The position numbers were made by a program, and so were the translations under genes. Below, one piece after another: positions 36,919-48,339 of a DNA stretch of 64,000 nt. Under the pieces are notes generated by a model. That model searched no databases. It worked only from the letters and a program-made list of their open reading frames with translations, and was not told where the DNA came from. Numbering within the stretch: position 1 is the stretch's first letter; each line of letters starts with the position of its first letter. Source of the stretch: Paracoccus aeridis (GTDB lineage Bacteria; Pseudomonadota; Alphaproteobacteria; Rhodobacterales; Rhodobacteraceae); NCBI RefSeq assembly GCF_004923205.2, contig NZ_SELD02000033.1:1-64000 (forward strand), read 5' to 3'.

Positions 36919-37036
36919 CTGCATGAAACGCAGAAAACAGGCTGATGACACCAAGTTTCTGCATCCGCCGCCGCGTCACCGGGCGAGGCGCCGGGGGCGC
37001 CCGGCAAAGCCTGCCGTGCGGCCCGCGAGCGCGTGT

Positions 37037-37825
37037 TCAGCCGCCCTCGCGCACCCTGCCGCTGGGGCGGCTTGCGTGCGGCTGGGGCACCGGCCGGACG
37101 ATCCCTTCCAGCACGTCAAGCGGACGCCTGACCGTGATCCGGCTCCCCGGCCCGACAGGCGCGTGGACCTGCTTCGACAGCTCGACGATCAGCACGCCCG
37201 CGACCAGCGCCTGCGCGATGCGGCTGCCGGTCCGTTCCCACATCTGCGCGCTCTTGAGCCAGAAGCGGCGGTTCGACGGCGGGATGTAGAGCGCGGCCAC
37301 CCCGCGCTCGACCACCAGCCCCGCCGCGCGGGCCTGCGCGTCGAGCTGGCCGCGGGTGTAGCTGCGCCCGAACCCGAACGGCGTCGCGTCGGTCTGCGCC
37401 CAGAGCCCGGCGCGGTTCGGCACCATCACCAGCATCCGCCCGCCCGGCCCCAGCGCGCGCCGCGCCTCGGCCAGCAGCGCGGCCGGGTGGTCCGACGTCT
37501 CCAGCCCGTGCAGCATGACCAGCCGGTCGACGCTGCCGGTATCCAGCGGCCAGGCATTCTCGTCGCACAGGACCGAGTGGTTGGGCGCCCCGGTGGGCCA
37601 GGCCATCACCCCCTGCGGCGCGGGCATCAGCGCCGTCACTCGCCGCGCGGTGGCGAGATAGGGCCGCAGCAAGGGCGCCGCGAAGCCGTAGCCCGCGACC
37701 GACATTCCCGTGGCGCCCTGCGGCGGCCACAGGTCGCACAGCCGGTCGCGCAGGATGCGCTGCACCACCCGCCCCAGGGCCCGCTGGTAATAGAATCGCC
37801 GCAAGTCAATGACATCGTGGTGCAT
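37037..37825 (-). CDS. class I SAM-dependent methyltransferase
   Basis: The 262-residue product resembles type 11 methyltransferases. The usual SAM motif I is represented by [19 protein letters not shown], an AGYG in place of GxGxG. The acidic motif is replaced by a variable strand ([10 protein letters not shown]), and motif IV is [26 protein letters not shown] followed by [13 protein letters not shown]. The C-terminal part has a [21 protein letters not shown] block. Substrate is unknown. A divergent pairing with gloB, 112 bp apart, is a common arrangement in Rhodobacteraceae from memory. Degenerate motif I suggests weak or altered cofactor binding. Confidence 0.8.
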   Translation of the reverse strand: MHHDVIDLRRFYYQRALGRVVQRILRDRLCDLWPPQGATGMSVAGYGFAAPLLRPYLATARRVTALMPAPQGVMAWPTGAPNHSVLCDENAWPLDTGSVDRLVMLHGLETSDHPAALLAEARRALGPGGRMLVMVPNRAGLWAQTDATPFGFGRSYTRGQLDAQARAAGLVVERGVAALYIPPSNRRFWLKSAQMWERTGSRIAQALVAGVLIVELSKQVHAPVGPGSRITVRRPLDVLEGIVRPVPQPHASRPSGRVREGG

Positions 37826-37937
37826 GCACGCAGAACGCCCGCCGCCGCCGCTCTCGTCAAGCGGGAGTGGCGCGTTGGGGTTTGAACAGCGCCGCCCGGC
37901 GGCCTAGCTTCCACCCGAGCAGACGAAAGGACGAGAC

Positions 37938-38687
37938 ATGGCCGAACTGGTGACGATCCGCTGCCTCAGCGACAACTATGCCTACCTGGTTCACGGCGGC
38001 GGCCAGACGGCGCTGGTGGACGCCCCCGAGGCGGCGCCGATCCTGGCGGAACTTGGCCGTCGCGGCTGGACGCTGGACCACGTCCTTCTGACCCACCACC
38101 ACGACGACCACATCGACGGCGTGGCCGAGATCGTCGAGGCGACCGGCGCGCGTGTGACCGGAGCCGCCGCCGACGCGCACCGCCTGCCGCCGCTCGACCG
38201 CCAGATCCGCCCCGGCGAGACGTTCGAGGTCTGCGGCGAGGACGTCCACGTCATCGACGTGCCGGGGCACACCGTCGGGCATGTCGCGTTCCACATGCCA
38301 CAGGCGCAGCTGGTGTTCACCGCCGACAGCCTGATGGCACTGGGCTGCGGCCGGCTGATGGAAGGCACTGCCGACCAGATGTGGGCGAGCCTATCAGCCC
38401 TTGACGCGCTGCCCGGCGAGACCGTCGTCTGTTCGGGCCACGACTATTGCAGGGGCAACGGCGCCTTCGCGTTGTCGGTGGACGCGGGCAACGAGGCGCT
38501 GAGACGGCGACTCGACGACACGGCGGCGGGCAGGCGCCCCTGCTCGCCCTCGACGCTGGACGACGAGCGGCAGTCCAACCCCTTCCTGCGCGCGCCCGAC
38601 CTGGCCGCGTCGCTGGGGATGGCGGGTGCGCCGGACGCCGAGGTGTTCGCGCAACTGCGCAGGATGAAGGACGAGTTCCGGGGCTGA
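37938..38687 (+). CDS. gloB: hydroxyacylglutathione hydrolase (glyoxalase II)
   Basis: GloB hydrolyses S-lactoylglutathione to lactate and glutathione in methylglyoxal detoxification. The 249-residue metallo-beta-lactamase-fold protein has the metal motif THHHDDHIDG (52-61), VIDVPGHTVGHVAFH, the bridging Asp in FTADSLMALGCGRLMEGT, and VVCSGHDYC. The C-terminal glyoxalase II domain has RPCSPSTLDDERQSNPFLRA, the glutathione-binding signature. ATG 37938 follows GAAAGGACGAGAC. Note that Leu34-like glyoxalase II members use this same arrangement throughout. Confidence 0.95.
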   Translation: MAELVTIRCLSDNYAYLVHGGGQTALVDAPEAAPILAELGRRGWTLDHVLLTHHHDDHIDGVAEIVEATGARVTGAAADAHRLPPLDRQIRPGETFEVCGEDVHVIDVPGHTVGHVAFHMPQAQLVFTADSLMALGCGRLMEGTADQMWASLSALDALPGETVVCSGHDYCRGNGAFALSVDAGNEALRRRLDDTAAGRRPCSPSTLDDERQSNPFLRAPDLAASLGMAGAPDAEVFAQLRRMKDEFRG

Positions 38688-38897
38688 GGCCCGGCCGGTG
38701 CCCCCGCGGTCGTGCGTCGCTTGAAAACCGGCGGCGCGGGCATCACATCTCATTCAACCCGGCGCGTTTCGGGGAAGGCCATCCCGATTTCCCTTGAACT
38801 GCGCCCCGATCCACAGATTCTTAACGTTACGATGACAGTCTGACAGGTGGACCGCACGCGTGGCCCAAACCGCCAGCCGACTGACAGGAGCCTGCCC

Positions 38898-41219
<2,322 letters not shown>

Positions 41220-41271
41220 TCGGACGATTGCCTGAACAGGTGGCGGGAAAGCGGCCCGCAACGACGAACGG

Positions 41272-41302
41272 ACGGCCCGGGGATCACCCCCGGGCCGTTT
41301 CG
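41272..41302 (+). terminator. intrinsic terminator after clpA
   Basis: An 11-bp perfect stem ACGGCCCGGGG/CCCCGGGCCGT with loop ATCAC is followed by TTCGCGTT, 52 bases past the clpA stop. Confidence 0.75.
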
Positions 41303-41438
41303 CGTTGCGGGTAACCCAGGGCCCGGCCCTCGTCGTTGGCCCGTCGCCGTCACAGCCGCGCACCATCGCCGGGTTTCCACAATTTCTTCATGAAACTATG
41401 CTTCACCCGCTGCAGCACGAACGAAGGAGCGCCCGCCC

Positions 41439-42437
41439 GTGAGCAATGAAACCGCAGACGGCGTTCCCCTGCCGCAGTCCCACGCCACCCGGGCCGCGGC
41501 CGGTCCGGTTCCCCCGACCCACGTGGACCTGACCCCCGACGGCGCGGCCGACTGGCTGAAGAGCGAGCTGGCCGAGACGATGGACGAGGAAATGGAGCTG
41601 GAGCTCGAAGACGCCGAGCTGTCGAAGGCCATCGCCCGCGTCTACAACGACGCACGGCCGGACCAGCTGGACAGCGGCACCTACTTCGGCGAGCTGCTGC
41701 GGCTTCAGTCCGAACTGATCAAGCTGCAGGACTGGGTCGCGCACCACGGGGAAAAGGTCGTCGTGATCTTCGAGGGGCGCGACAGCGCCGGCAAGGGCGG
41801 CGTCATCAAGCGCATCACCCAGCGCCTCAACCCCCGCGTGGTCCGCACCGTGGCCCTGCCCGCCCCGTCGGACCGCGAGAAGACCCAGTGGTACTTCCAG
41901 CGCTACGTCCCCCACCTGCCCGCCGGCGGCGAGATCGTCCTGTTCGACCGCAGCTGGTACAACCGCGCGGGCGTCGAGCGGGTGATGGGCTTCGCGACCG
42001 AGGACGAGGTCGAGCAGTTCTTCCAGGACGTGCCCGAGTTCGAGCGGATGCTGGTCCGCTCGGGCATCCGGGTGGTGAAGTACTGGTTCTCGATCACGGA
42101 CGAGGAACAGCAGATGCGCTTCCTCATGCGGATCCACGATCCGCTGAAACAGTGGAAGCTGTCGCCGATGGACCTGCAGTCCCGCGTCCGCTGGGAAGGC
42201 TACACCAAGGCCAAGGAAGACATGTTCGAGCGCACGAACATCCCCGAGGCGCCGTGGTACATCGTTCCCGCCAACGACAAGCGCCGGGCGCGGCTGAACT
42301 GCATCTCGCATCTCCTGAGCCTCGTTCCCTACACCGACGTCCCGCACGAGGGGATCGCCCTGCCCGACCGCGTCTTCAATCCCGATTACGAGCGCGAGGT
42401 GCTTCCGCGCGACTTGTATGTGCCCGAGAAATACTGA
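41439..42437 (+). CDS. ppk2: polyphosphate kinase 2
   Basis: PPK2 phosphorylates nucleoside diphosphates or monophosphates from inorganic polyphosphate. The 332-residue product has a single PPK2 domain: Walker A EGRDSAGKGGVIKRI, the lid WYFQRYVPHLPAGGEIVLFD, Walker B/lid LFDRSWYNRAGVERVMGF, and the C-terminal DLYVPEKY. The first 90 residues are Pro/Glu-rich and variable. The single domain and length fit class I PPK2 (NDP substrates), but class is inferred. The GTG start at 41439 follows GAAGGAGC. It stands between the clpA terminator and a DUF1330 gene. Confidence 0.93.
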   Translation: MSNETADGVPLPQSHATRAAAGPVPPTHVDLTPDGAADWLKSELAETMDEEMELELEDAELSKAIARVYNDARPDQLDSGTYFGELLRLQSELIKLQDWVAHHGEKVVVIFEGRDSAGKGGVIKRITQRLNPRVVRTVALPAPSDREKTQWYFQRYVPHLPAGGEIVLFDRSWYNRAGVERVMGFATEDEVEQFFQDVPEFERMLVRSGIRVVKYWFSITDEEQQMRFLMRIHDPLKQWKLSPMDLQSRVRWEGYTKAKEDMFERTNIPEAPWYIVPANDKRRARLNCISHLLSLVPYTDVPHEGIALPDRVFNPDYEREVLPRDLYVPEKY

Positions 42438-42476
42438 GGCTGGGTGGCGACACGTCCCGAACCGAGGAGCACCGCG

Positions 42477-42770
42477 ATGACGAAAGCCTACTGGGTCGCC
42501 CATGTGACCGTCGACGATCCCCAGGCCTACGAGGCGTATCGGCGCGCCACCGCCGAGCCGTTCGCCAAGTACGGCGCCAGGTTCCTCGCCCGCGGTGGGC
42601 GGCTGGAGGTGGTCGAGGGCGAGGCGCGTCCGCGCTGCGTGGTGATCGAATTCGCCGACATGGACACCGCACGGGCCTGCTACAATTCGCCGGAATACCA
42701 GGCGGCAAAGGCGCTCCGCACGCCGTGCAGCACGGGCGACGTCATGCTCGTCGAAGGCTGGGAAGGCTGA
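42477..42770 (+). CDS. DUF1330 family protein
   Basis: The 97-residue protein shows the dimeric alpha/beta-barrel (ferredoxin-like) DUF1330 pattern: MTKAYWVAHVTVDDPQAYEA, KYGARFLARGGRLEVVEGEA, VIEFADMDTARACYNSPEYQ. Related small proteins include heme-degrading or muconolactone-like enzymes, but most DUF1330 members are unassigned. ATG 42477 follows GAGGAGC. It lies 39 bases after ppk2 and may be co-transcribed; there is no known functional link. Confidence 0.9.
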   Translation: MTKAYWVAHVTVDDPQAYEAYRRATAEPFAKYGARFLARGGRLEVVEGEARPRCVVIEFADMDTARACYNSPEYQAAKALRTPCSTGDVMLVEGWEG

Positions 42771-42839
42771 TCCTTTCGGGCTGTCCCGCCAAACACTTAT
42801 TAATCTTGCCGCGGCAGCGGCGCGGCATATGATGAGCCG

Positions 42840-43295
42840 ATGTTCCGTAGTCTGCTCTCACGCCTTTTCGCCGATGACACCGAAGCGTCGCCGCTGTCGG
42901 GCGACGATGCCGACGTGGCCGTCGCCGCGCTGCTCGTCCGGCTCGCCCGGGCGGACGACCGCTATTCCCAGGCCGAGCGGCGCCACATCGACCGGATCCT
43001 GGTCCAGCGCCGGAAGCTCGACCCGGACACAGCCGCGGAATACCGCGCCGCCGCCGAGATGATCGAGGCCGAGGCGCCGGACACCGTGCGCTTCACCCGG
43101 ATGATCAAGGACCGCGTCCCGCTGGAGAACCGGATCAGCGTCGTGGCCGCGATGTGGGAACTGGCCTATGCCGACGGCCACCGCAGCGCGGACGAGGACG
43201 CGGTGATCCGCCTTGCCGCGAAGCTCCTGGGCGTCACCGACCGCGAATCCGCCGTCGCCCGCCAGGAAGTCGTCGAGGCGCGCGGCCTGGGCTGA
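42840..43295 (+). CDS. TerB-like tellurite-resistance family protein
   Basis: The 151-residue product is a helical TerB-domain protein. DDADVAVAALLVRLARADDR and ERRHIDRILVQRRKL form the first EF-like helices, and VPLENRISVVAAMWELAYADGHRSADED carries the metal-binding acidic ADGHRSADED loop typical of TerB/DjlA-type domains. No transmembrane segment is seen. TerB domains are linked to tellurite resistance and membrane stress, but a chromosomal stand-alone member has no defined role. It is followed by a 121-bp gap before the ABC transporter operon. Confidence 0.85.
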   Translation: MFRSLLSRLFADDTEASPLSGDDADVAVAALLVRLARADDRYSQAERRHIDRILVQRRKLDPDTAAEYRAAAEMIEAEAPDTVRFTRMIKDRVPLENRISVVAAMWELAYADGHRSADEDAVIRLAAKLLGVTDRESAVARQEVVEARGLG

Positions 43296-43416
43296 CCCCT
43301 GTGGACCGGCTGCGCCCGTGGCCGGTGCCGACGCCCTTCGCAGATCGGCCTGCACCCGCATGGTCGCGCAGGTAGTCGTTGCAATCGGCACCCATATCGC
43401 GCCAGATAGCCGCACC

Positions 43417-44256
43417 ATGACCGTTGCCCCTGCCCTTCAGCCCGCAACCGCCCCGCAGGCGGCCGTGTTTCCCGCAGCCGATGTCGCCGCCGCTCCGGTG
43501 ATCGAGCTTCGGGACCTGCACAAGGCCTATGGCCCGCTCGAGGTGATCCGGGGCGTCAGCCTGCGCGCCCCGCGCGGCCATGTGGTGACGCTGATCGGAT
43601 CGTCCGGGTCGGGCAAGTCCACCCTGCTGCGCTGCTGCAACCTGCTGGAAAACAGCCAGTCCGGCACCATCCTCTTCGAGGGCGAGCCGGTGCGCTGGAC
43701 CGGATCCGCGCAGAACCGGCAGCCCGTCGATCGCGACCAGCTGCGCCGGATCCGCACCAACCTCGCGATGGTGTTCCAGCAGTTCAATCTCTGGGCGCAC
43801 CTGACCGTCCTCCAGAACGTGATGGAGGCGCCTGTCACCGTGCTGCGCCAGAACCCGGCCGAGGTCGAGGCGCGGGCGCGCATGCTGCTTGCGAAGGTCG
43901 GGATCGGCGACAAGGCCGAGGCATGGCCCGCCCAGCTTTCGGGCGGCCAGCAGCAGCGCGCCGCGATCGCGCGGGCGCTGTGCATGGAACCGCGCGCGCT
44001 TCTGTTCGACGAACCGACCAGCGCGCTCGACCCCGAACTGCAGCAGGAAGTCGTGCGCGTCATCAAGGACCTCGCGGGCGAGCACCGGACGATGATCCTC
44101 GTCACCCACGACATGCGCCTGGCCGCGGACGTGAGCGACCACGTCGTCTTCCTGCACAAGGGCCTGATCGAGGAGGAAGGTCCGCCCGACCAGATCTTCC
44201 GCGCCCCCCGCACGGACCGGCTGCGCCAGTTCATCAGCGCCACGATGCCGGCCTGA
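43417..44256 (+). CDS. ABC transporter ATPase, polar amino acid / opine type
   Basis: The 279-residue ATPase is of the HisP/GlnQ class. After a Pro/Ala N-terminus, ELRDLHKAYGPLEVIRGVSL leads to Walker A GSSGSGKST, the Q-loop VFQQFNLWAHLTVLQNV, the ABC signature QLSGGQQQRAAIARAL, Walker B LLFDEPTSALDP and the switch HDMRLAADVS. It powers import of a polar amino acid or amine. The two permeases and binding protein follow directly, and the ligand is probably the substrate of the glutamine-synthetase-like enzymes downstream. The first gene of the operon; ATG 43417 is used, with no strong RBS visible. Confidence 0.94.
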   Translation: MTVAPALQPATAPQAAVFPAADVAAAPVIELRDLHKAYGPLEVIRGVSLRAPRGHVVTLIGSSGSGKSTLLRCCNLLENSQSGTILFEGEPVRWTGSAQNRQPVDRDQLRRIRTNLAMVFQQFNLWAHLTVLQNVMEAPVTVLRQNPAEVEARARMLLAKVGIGDKAEAWPAQLSGGQQQRAAIARALCMEPRALLFDEPTSALDPELQQEVVRVIKDLAGEHRTMILVTHDMRLAADVSDHVVFLHKGLIEEEGPPDQIFRAPRTDRLRQFISATMPA

Positions 44257-44329
44257 ACTCAAGACATTCACACGCCAGACAACCAGGGCCCGACATGAAC
44301 AGGGCCAGACCAACGGGAGACTGCCTGAC

Positions 44330-45148
44330 ATGAAACGACTTCTGCTCGCCGCTGCGACGCTGGCCCTGACCGCCGGGATGGGCGCGGCCGACACGATCCG
44401 CATGGGCACCGAAGGCGCCTACGCGCCCTACAACTTCATCAACGACAAGGGCGAGCTCGACGGGTTCGAGATCGAGCTCGGCAACGAGCTGTGCCGCCGG
44501 ATCGAAGCGGAATGCACCTGGGTCCGCAACGACTGGGACTCGATGATCCCGAACCTGGTGTCCTCGAACTACGACACCATCATGGCCGGCATGAACATCA
44601 ACGATGAGCGTCGTCAGGCGATCGCCTTCTCCATCCCCTACACTCCGCCGCCCGCGTCGGGCTATGTGGGGCTGACGGCCGATGCGCCGATCGACGGCGT
44701 CGTGGCCGCGCAGACCGGAACGGTTCAGTCGGCCCACGTCGCGCAATCGGGCGCGGACCTGCTGGAGTTCGCGACCTTCGACGAGGCCGTCGCCGCCGTC
44801 CGCAACGGCGAGGCAGAGGCCGCGCTGGCCGACCGGGAGTTCGCCGCGCCGCTGGTCGCGTCGTCGAACGGCGAGCTGTCCTGGATCACGGGCCAGGACA
44901 ACCTGATCCTCGCCGAGGGGCTTGGCGTGGGCATGCGCAAGTCCGACACCGAGCTGAAGGCCCGCTTCGACAAGGCCATCGAGGACATGAAGGCGGACGG
45001 CTCGCTCGACGCGCTCATCACCAAGTGGCTCGGCGACAAGGCCGAGACCTTCGCCAAGCACGCCGCGGCGCAGGGCGCCGCCGCGCCGGCCGATGCCGCT
45101 GCGGCGGGCACCGCACCCACCGCACCCGCCGCGCCCGCCACGAACTGA
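44330..45148 (+). CDS. periplasmic amino acid/amine-binding protein
   Basis: The 272-residue product has a signal peptide (MKRLLLAAATLALTAGMGAA) and the type II periplasmic binding fold of bacterial extracellular solute-binding protein family 3: IRMGTEGAYAPYNFINDKGE, GFEIELGNELCRRI, NDWDSMIPNLVSSNYDTIMAGM. This is the HisJ/ArtJ/octopine-binding group. The last about 30 residues are an unusual Ala/Pro/Gly tail (AAPADAAAAGTAPTAPAAPA). The gene sits 73 bases after the ATPase. Ligand is inferred to be an amino acid, opine or polyamine-like compound. Confidence 0.93.
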   Translation: MKRLLLAAATLALTAGMGAADTIRMGTEGAYAPYNFINDKGELDGFEIELGNELCRRIEAECTWVRNDWDSMIPNLVSSNYDTIMAGMNINDERRQAIAFSIPYTPPPASGYVGLTADAPIDGVVAAQTGTVQSAHVAQSGADLLEFATFDEAVAAVRNGEAEAALADREFAAPLVASSNGELSWITGQDNLILAEGLGVGMRKSDTELKARFDKAIEDMKADGSLDALITKWLGDKAETFAKHAAAQGAAAPADAAAAGTAPTAPAAPATN

Positions 45149-45199
45149 CCCCGGCGGCACCGCCCGCTCCCCCGCGCGCGGCGGTGCCCGTCCCGACCC

Positions 45200-46081
45200 A
45201 TGTTCGCAAGCTGCTCCGATCCGAGTGCCCTGAACGGGCTCGCCTGGCTGATGTGCTATCTCACATCGGGCAAGCACCTGCTGTTTTATGCGTCGTTCGG
45301 CACCGTGCTGCTGCTTCTCGCCGTGACGGCGCCGATCGCGCTTCTGTTCGGCTTCGGCGGCGCGATGGCGGCGCGGTCCCGGATCGCGCCCCTGCGCTGG
45401 TTCGGCGGCATCTACACCGCGATGGTGCGCGGCGTCCCGGACATCATCTTCTTCCTGTTCGTGCCGATCGCGCTCGACCAGTCGCTCGAATGGCTGCGGA
45501 GCCGCGTCTACTGCGATCCGTCGGTTCCCGTCCGGCAGGGCAACGAGTTCGTCGTCTGCCAGGCGGCCAAGCTGCCGTTGTCCACCGCGGCGCCGTGGGT
45601 TCACCAGACCTACAGCTTCACGCTGGCCGTCATCGCCTTCTCGATCGTCTTCGGCGCCTTCGCCGCCAACGTCCTCAGCGGCGCCATGAACGCGGTCCCC
45701 CGCGCCCAGCTTGAAACCGCCGAGGCCTACGGCATGACCGAGCGGCAGATCAGCCGCCGCATCCTCATCCCGCAGATGTGGACCTACGCGCTGCCGGGGC
45801 TGTCGAACCTGTGGATGATCCTCATCAAGGCGACGCCGCTGCTGTTCCTTCTGGGGATCGAGGACATCGTCTACTGGGCGCGCGACCTCGGCGCGACCAA
45901 GCCCGCGACCTTCGCCTATCCCCACCCCGACTGGCGGTTGTGGTATTTCCTGGGGCTGCTGGTGTTCTACCTGCTGATGACGTCGGTGTCGCAGCGCGTC
46001 ATCGACCGGATCGCGCGCCGGCTGTCGCGCGGGCAGGCCACCATGGCAGGCGAAGTGCTGCGCCACGAGGTGACGCAGTGA
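45200..46081 (+). CDS. ABC transporter permease, HisQ-type
   Basis: The 293-residue integral membrane protein has the binding-protein-dependent permease (HEQ) fold. The HisQ/GlnP-like motif is AMVRGVPDIIFFLFVPI, and the cytoplasmic coupling loop is LETAEAYGMTERQISRRILIPQM, which contacts the ATPase. A hydrophilic insertion with two cysteines (SRVYCDPSVPVRQGNEFVVCQ, about residues 100-120) lies between membrane segments and looks periplasmic; it is longer than in HisQ. Its stop overlaps the next start by 4 bases. Confidence 0.92.
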   Translation: MFASCSDPSALNGLAWLMCYLTSGKHLLFYASFGTVLLLLAVTAPIALLFGFGGAMAARSRIAPLRWFGGIYTAMVRGVPDIIFFLFVPIALDQSLEWLRSRVYCDPSVPVRQGNEFVVCQAAKLPLSTAAPWVHQTYSFTLAVIAFSIVFGAFAANVLSGAMNAVPRAQLETAEAYGMTERQISRRILIPQMWTYALPGLSNLWMILIKATPLLFLLGIEDIVYWARDLGATKPATFAYPHPDWRLWYFLGLLVFYLLMTSVSQRVIDRIARRLSRGQATMAGEVLRHEVTQ

Positions 46082-46905
46082 GCGCGTGCCTGCAGGACAT
46101 CGCCGACTTCGGCCTGCGCTCGATCGGGATGGGCGAGTTCCGGCTTCCCACCGGCGAGATGACGCTGTGCCGGCAGGTGGTGCTGATCGGGTCGGGGATG
46201 ATCTGGAACATCTACTTCGGCGTCCTGGCGCTTGCGATCGGCTTCTGGCTGGCGACCGGGCTTGCCGTGGCCAAGGCCAGCCGCAACCCGCGGGTCCGCC
46301 GCCCGGCAGAGGCGTTCGTCTTCGTCTTCCGCGGCAGCCCGCTGTTCATCCAGTTCTTCGTGGCCTACCAGGCCTTCGTCCTTCTGCCGCGCGAGGGGGT
46401 CGAGCTGTTCGGCGCGACCCTGCCCACCGCCTGGCTCACGCGCGCCTGGGCGGGGGCGCTGATCGTCCTGATCCTCAACACCGCCGCCTATTCGGCCGAG
46501 ATCTTCCACGGCGCGCTCCGCAACGTGCCGAAGGGCGACCTGGAGGCGGCGGACGCCTATGGCATGTCGGGCTGGTCGCGGTTCCGCCGCATCGTCTGGC
46601 CGACGACCCTGCGCCTGGCGTGGCCCGCCTATACCAACGAGGCGATCTTCCTGTTCCACGCGACCACGCTGGTGTTCTTTTCCAGCTTCCCCGCCTTCCG
46701 CCAGCAGGGCGACGCGCTGTATTATGCGAGCTACATCGTCGACAAGACGTTCAATCCGTTCGTGGCCTACCCGATCGCGGCAGGCTACTTCATCCTCCTG
46801 ACCCTGTGCCTCATCGGCATCTTCGGGGTCGTCAATCGGCGGCTGAACCGGCATCTTCCGGGCGCTGCCACAAGGCTGAAATACCGGCCGAACCTTATCA
46901 GGTGA
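46078..46905 (+). CDS. ABC transporter permease, HisM-type
   Basis: The 275-residue permease begins at GTG 46078, overlapping the stop of the preceding permease (GTGA). It has a family-typical EAFVFVFRGSPLFIQFFVAY and the coupling loop GDLEAADAYGMSGWSRFRRI. Five to six membrane segments are visible. Together with the HisQ-type permease it forms the heterodimeric channel. GS-like gene 1 follows only 6 bases later, indicating that transport and ligation share one messenger. Confidence 0.92.
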   Translation: MSACLQDIADFGLRSIGMGEFRLPTGEMTLCRQVVLIGSGMIWNIYFGVLALAIGFWLATGLAVAKASRNPRVRRPAEAFVFVFRGSPLFIQFFVAYQAFVLLPREGVELFGATLPTAWLTRAWAGALIVLILNTAAYSAEIFHGALRNVPKGDLEAADAYGMSGWSRFRRIVWPTTLRLAWPAYTNEAIFLFHATTLVFFSSFPAFRQQGDALYYASYIVDKTFNPFVAYPIAAGYFILLTLCLIGIFGVVNRRLNRHLPGAATRLKYRPNLIR

Positions 46906-46911
46906 CACATC

Positions 46912-48243
46912 ATGGACTGGCTGAGGGAGCATCCCGAGGTAAAAACGATCCGCGTGGCCGCCGCCGACCTGAACGGCGTCGCGCGCGGCAAGCGGATCCC
47001 GGCGCGCTTTGCCGACAAGCTGCTGACCGAAGGGACGAAGTTTCCCTTTTCGGTGCTGAACATGGACATCTGGGGCGAGGACATCGAGGACAGTCCCCTC
47101 GTCTTCAAGGCGGGCGACCCTGACGGGGTCCTGATGCCGACCGAGCGCGGCTTCATGCCGATGCCTTGGCTGCAGGCGCCGACAGGGCTTCTGCCCCTGT
47201 GGATGTTCCACCCCGACGGGCGCCCGTACGAAGGCGACCCACGCCACGCGCTGGCGCGCGTCGTCGACCGCTACAAGGCGGCGGGGCTGACGCCGGTGGT
47301 GGCGACCGAGCTCGAGTTCTTCCTGATCGACGATTCCGGCAAGCATCTGCAGGTGCCGCCGAGCCCGCGGTCCGGCAAGCGCCGGACCGGGGCCGAGACG
47401 CTGAGCCTGCGCGCGCTGGACGCGTTCGATACGTTCTTCACCGATCTCTACGACGCGTGCGAGGCGATGGACATCCCCGCCGACACCGCGATCTCCGAGG
47501 CTGCGCCGGGCCAGTTCGAGATCAACCTGATGCACCAGCCCGACCCGCTGAAGGCCGCGGACGACGCGTGGCTGTTCAAGCAGCTCGTCAAGGGCCTCGC
47601 GCGCCGCTACGGCTTCGCGGGGTCGTTCATGGCCAAGCCCTACGAGCTGTTCAACGGTTCGGGCATGCACATGCATTTCTCGGTCCTCGACCGGAACGGC
47701 GACAACATCTTCGACGACGGCACCGACGAGGGATCCGAGGTGCTGCGCCACGCGGTGCAGGGCTGCCTTGCCGCGATGCCCGGATCGACGCTGCTGTTCG
47801 CGCCGCATGAAAACTCCTACGACCGGCTGGTGCCGAACGCGCATGCGCCGACGGGCATCGGCTGGGCCTACGAGAACCGGACCTCGGCGATCCGCATCCC
47901 CTCCTCCGGCCACAAGGCGCGGCGGATCGAGCATCGGACGCCGGGCGGCGACGTGAACCCCTATCTCACCGTCGCGGCGATCCTGGGGGCGGCGCTGAAC
48001 GGGATCGAGGACAAGGCCGAGCCGCCGGCCCCGATCCGCGGCAACGCCTACGACCAGGGCCTGGCGCAACTGCCGGCCAGCTGGGGCGACGCGATCGACT
48101 GCTTCGAGAAATCGCCCGAGATCCGGCGCATCTTCCCCGGCCACCTGATCGAGAACTACGTCATGACAAAGCGGCAGGAGCTGCACTACATGGCCGAGCT
48201 GTCGGACGAGGAAACGGTCGAGCTTTACCTCGACAACGTCTGA
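46912..48243 (+). CDS. glutamine synthetase family protein 1 (gamma-glutamylamine ligase type)
   Basis: The 443-residue protein has the two-domain GS fold. The N-terminal beta-grasp has VAAADLNGVARGKRIPARFA. The catalytic domain has ATELEFFLID, EAAPGQFEINL, NGSGMHMHFSV and ENRTSAIRIPSS, which carry the metal- and ATP-binding Glu/His and Arg residues. The set resembles PuuA/GlnT-like ligases rather than housekeeping GlnA. Such enzymes couple glutamate gamma-carboxylate to amines such as putrescine, ethanolamine or isopropylamine. It is 6 bases after the permease gene. The true amine substrate is not evident from sequence. Confidence 0.9.
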   Translation: MDWLREHPEVKTIRVAAADLNGVARGKRIPARFADKLLTEGTKFPFSVLNMDIWGEDIEDSPLVFKAGDPDGVLMPTERGFMPMPWLQAPTGLLPLWMFHPDGRPYEGDPRHALARVVDRYKAAGLTPVVATELEFFLIDDSGKHLQVPPSPRSGKRRTGAETLSLRALDAFDTFFTDLYDACEAMDIPADTAISEAAPGQFEINLMHQPDPLKAADDAWLFKQLVKGLARRYGFAGSFMAKPYELFNGSGMHMHFSVLDRNGDNIFDDGTDEGSEVLRHAVQGCLAAMPGSTLLFAPHENSYDRLVPNAHAPTGIGWAYENRTSAIRIPSSGHKARRIEHRTPGGDVNPYLTVAAILGAALNGIEDKAEPPAPIRGNAYDQGLAQLPASWGDAIDCFEKSPEIRRIFPGHLIENYVMTKRQELHYMAELSDEETVELYLDNV

Positions 48244-48339
48244 CGGCCGGCCGGACCGTCGCCCGCAAGGACGATGTGGCGCAGGGTTGCGGGCCGAACG
48301 CGGCCCGCTTACCCTCGCGCCAAACAACACGAGCGTTCC

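Noticed and set aside
38780..38830. A TTGAAC...ATTCTT pair upstream of clpA as a heat-shock promoter.
   Set aside because: The -10 element is too weak to distinguish from chance.
48289..48308. An 8-bp hairpin between GS-like gene 1 and the amidotransferase gene as a terminator.
   Set aside because: No T-run follows, and the operon seems continuous; at most a partial attenuator or RNA stabiliser.
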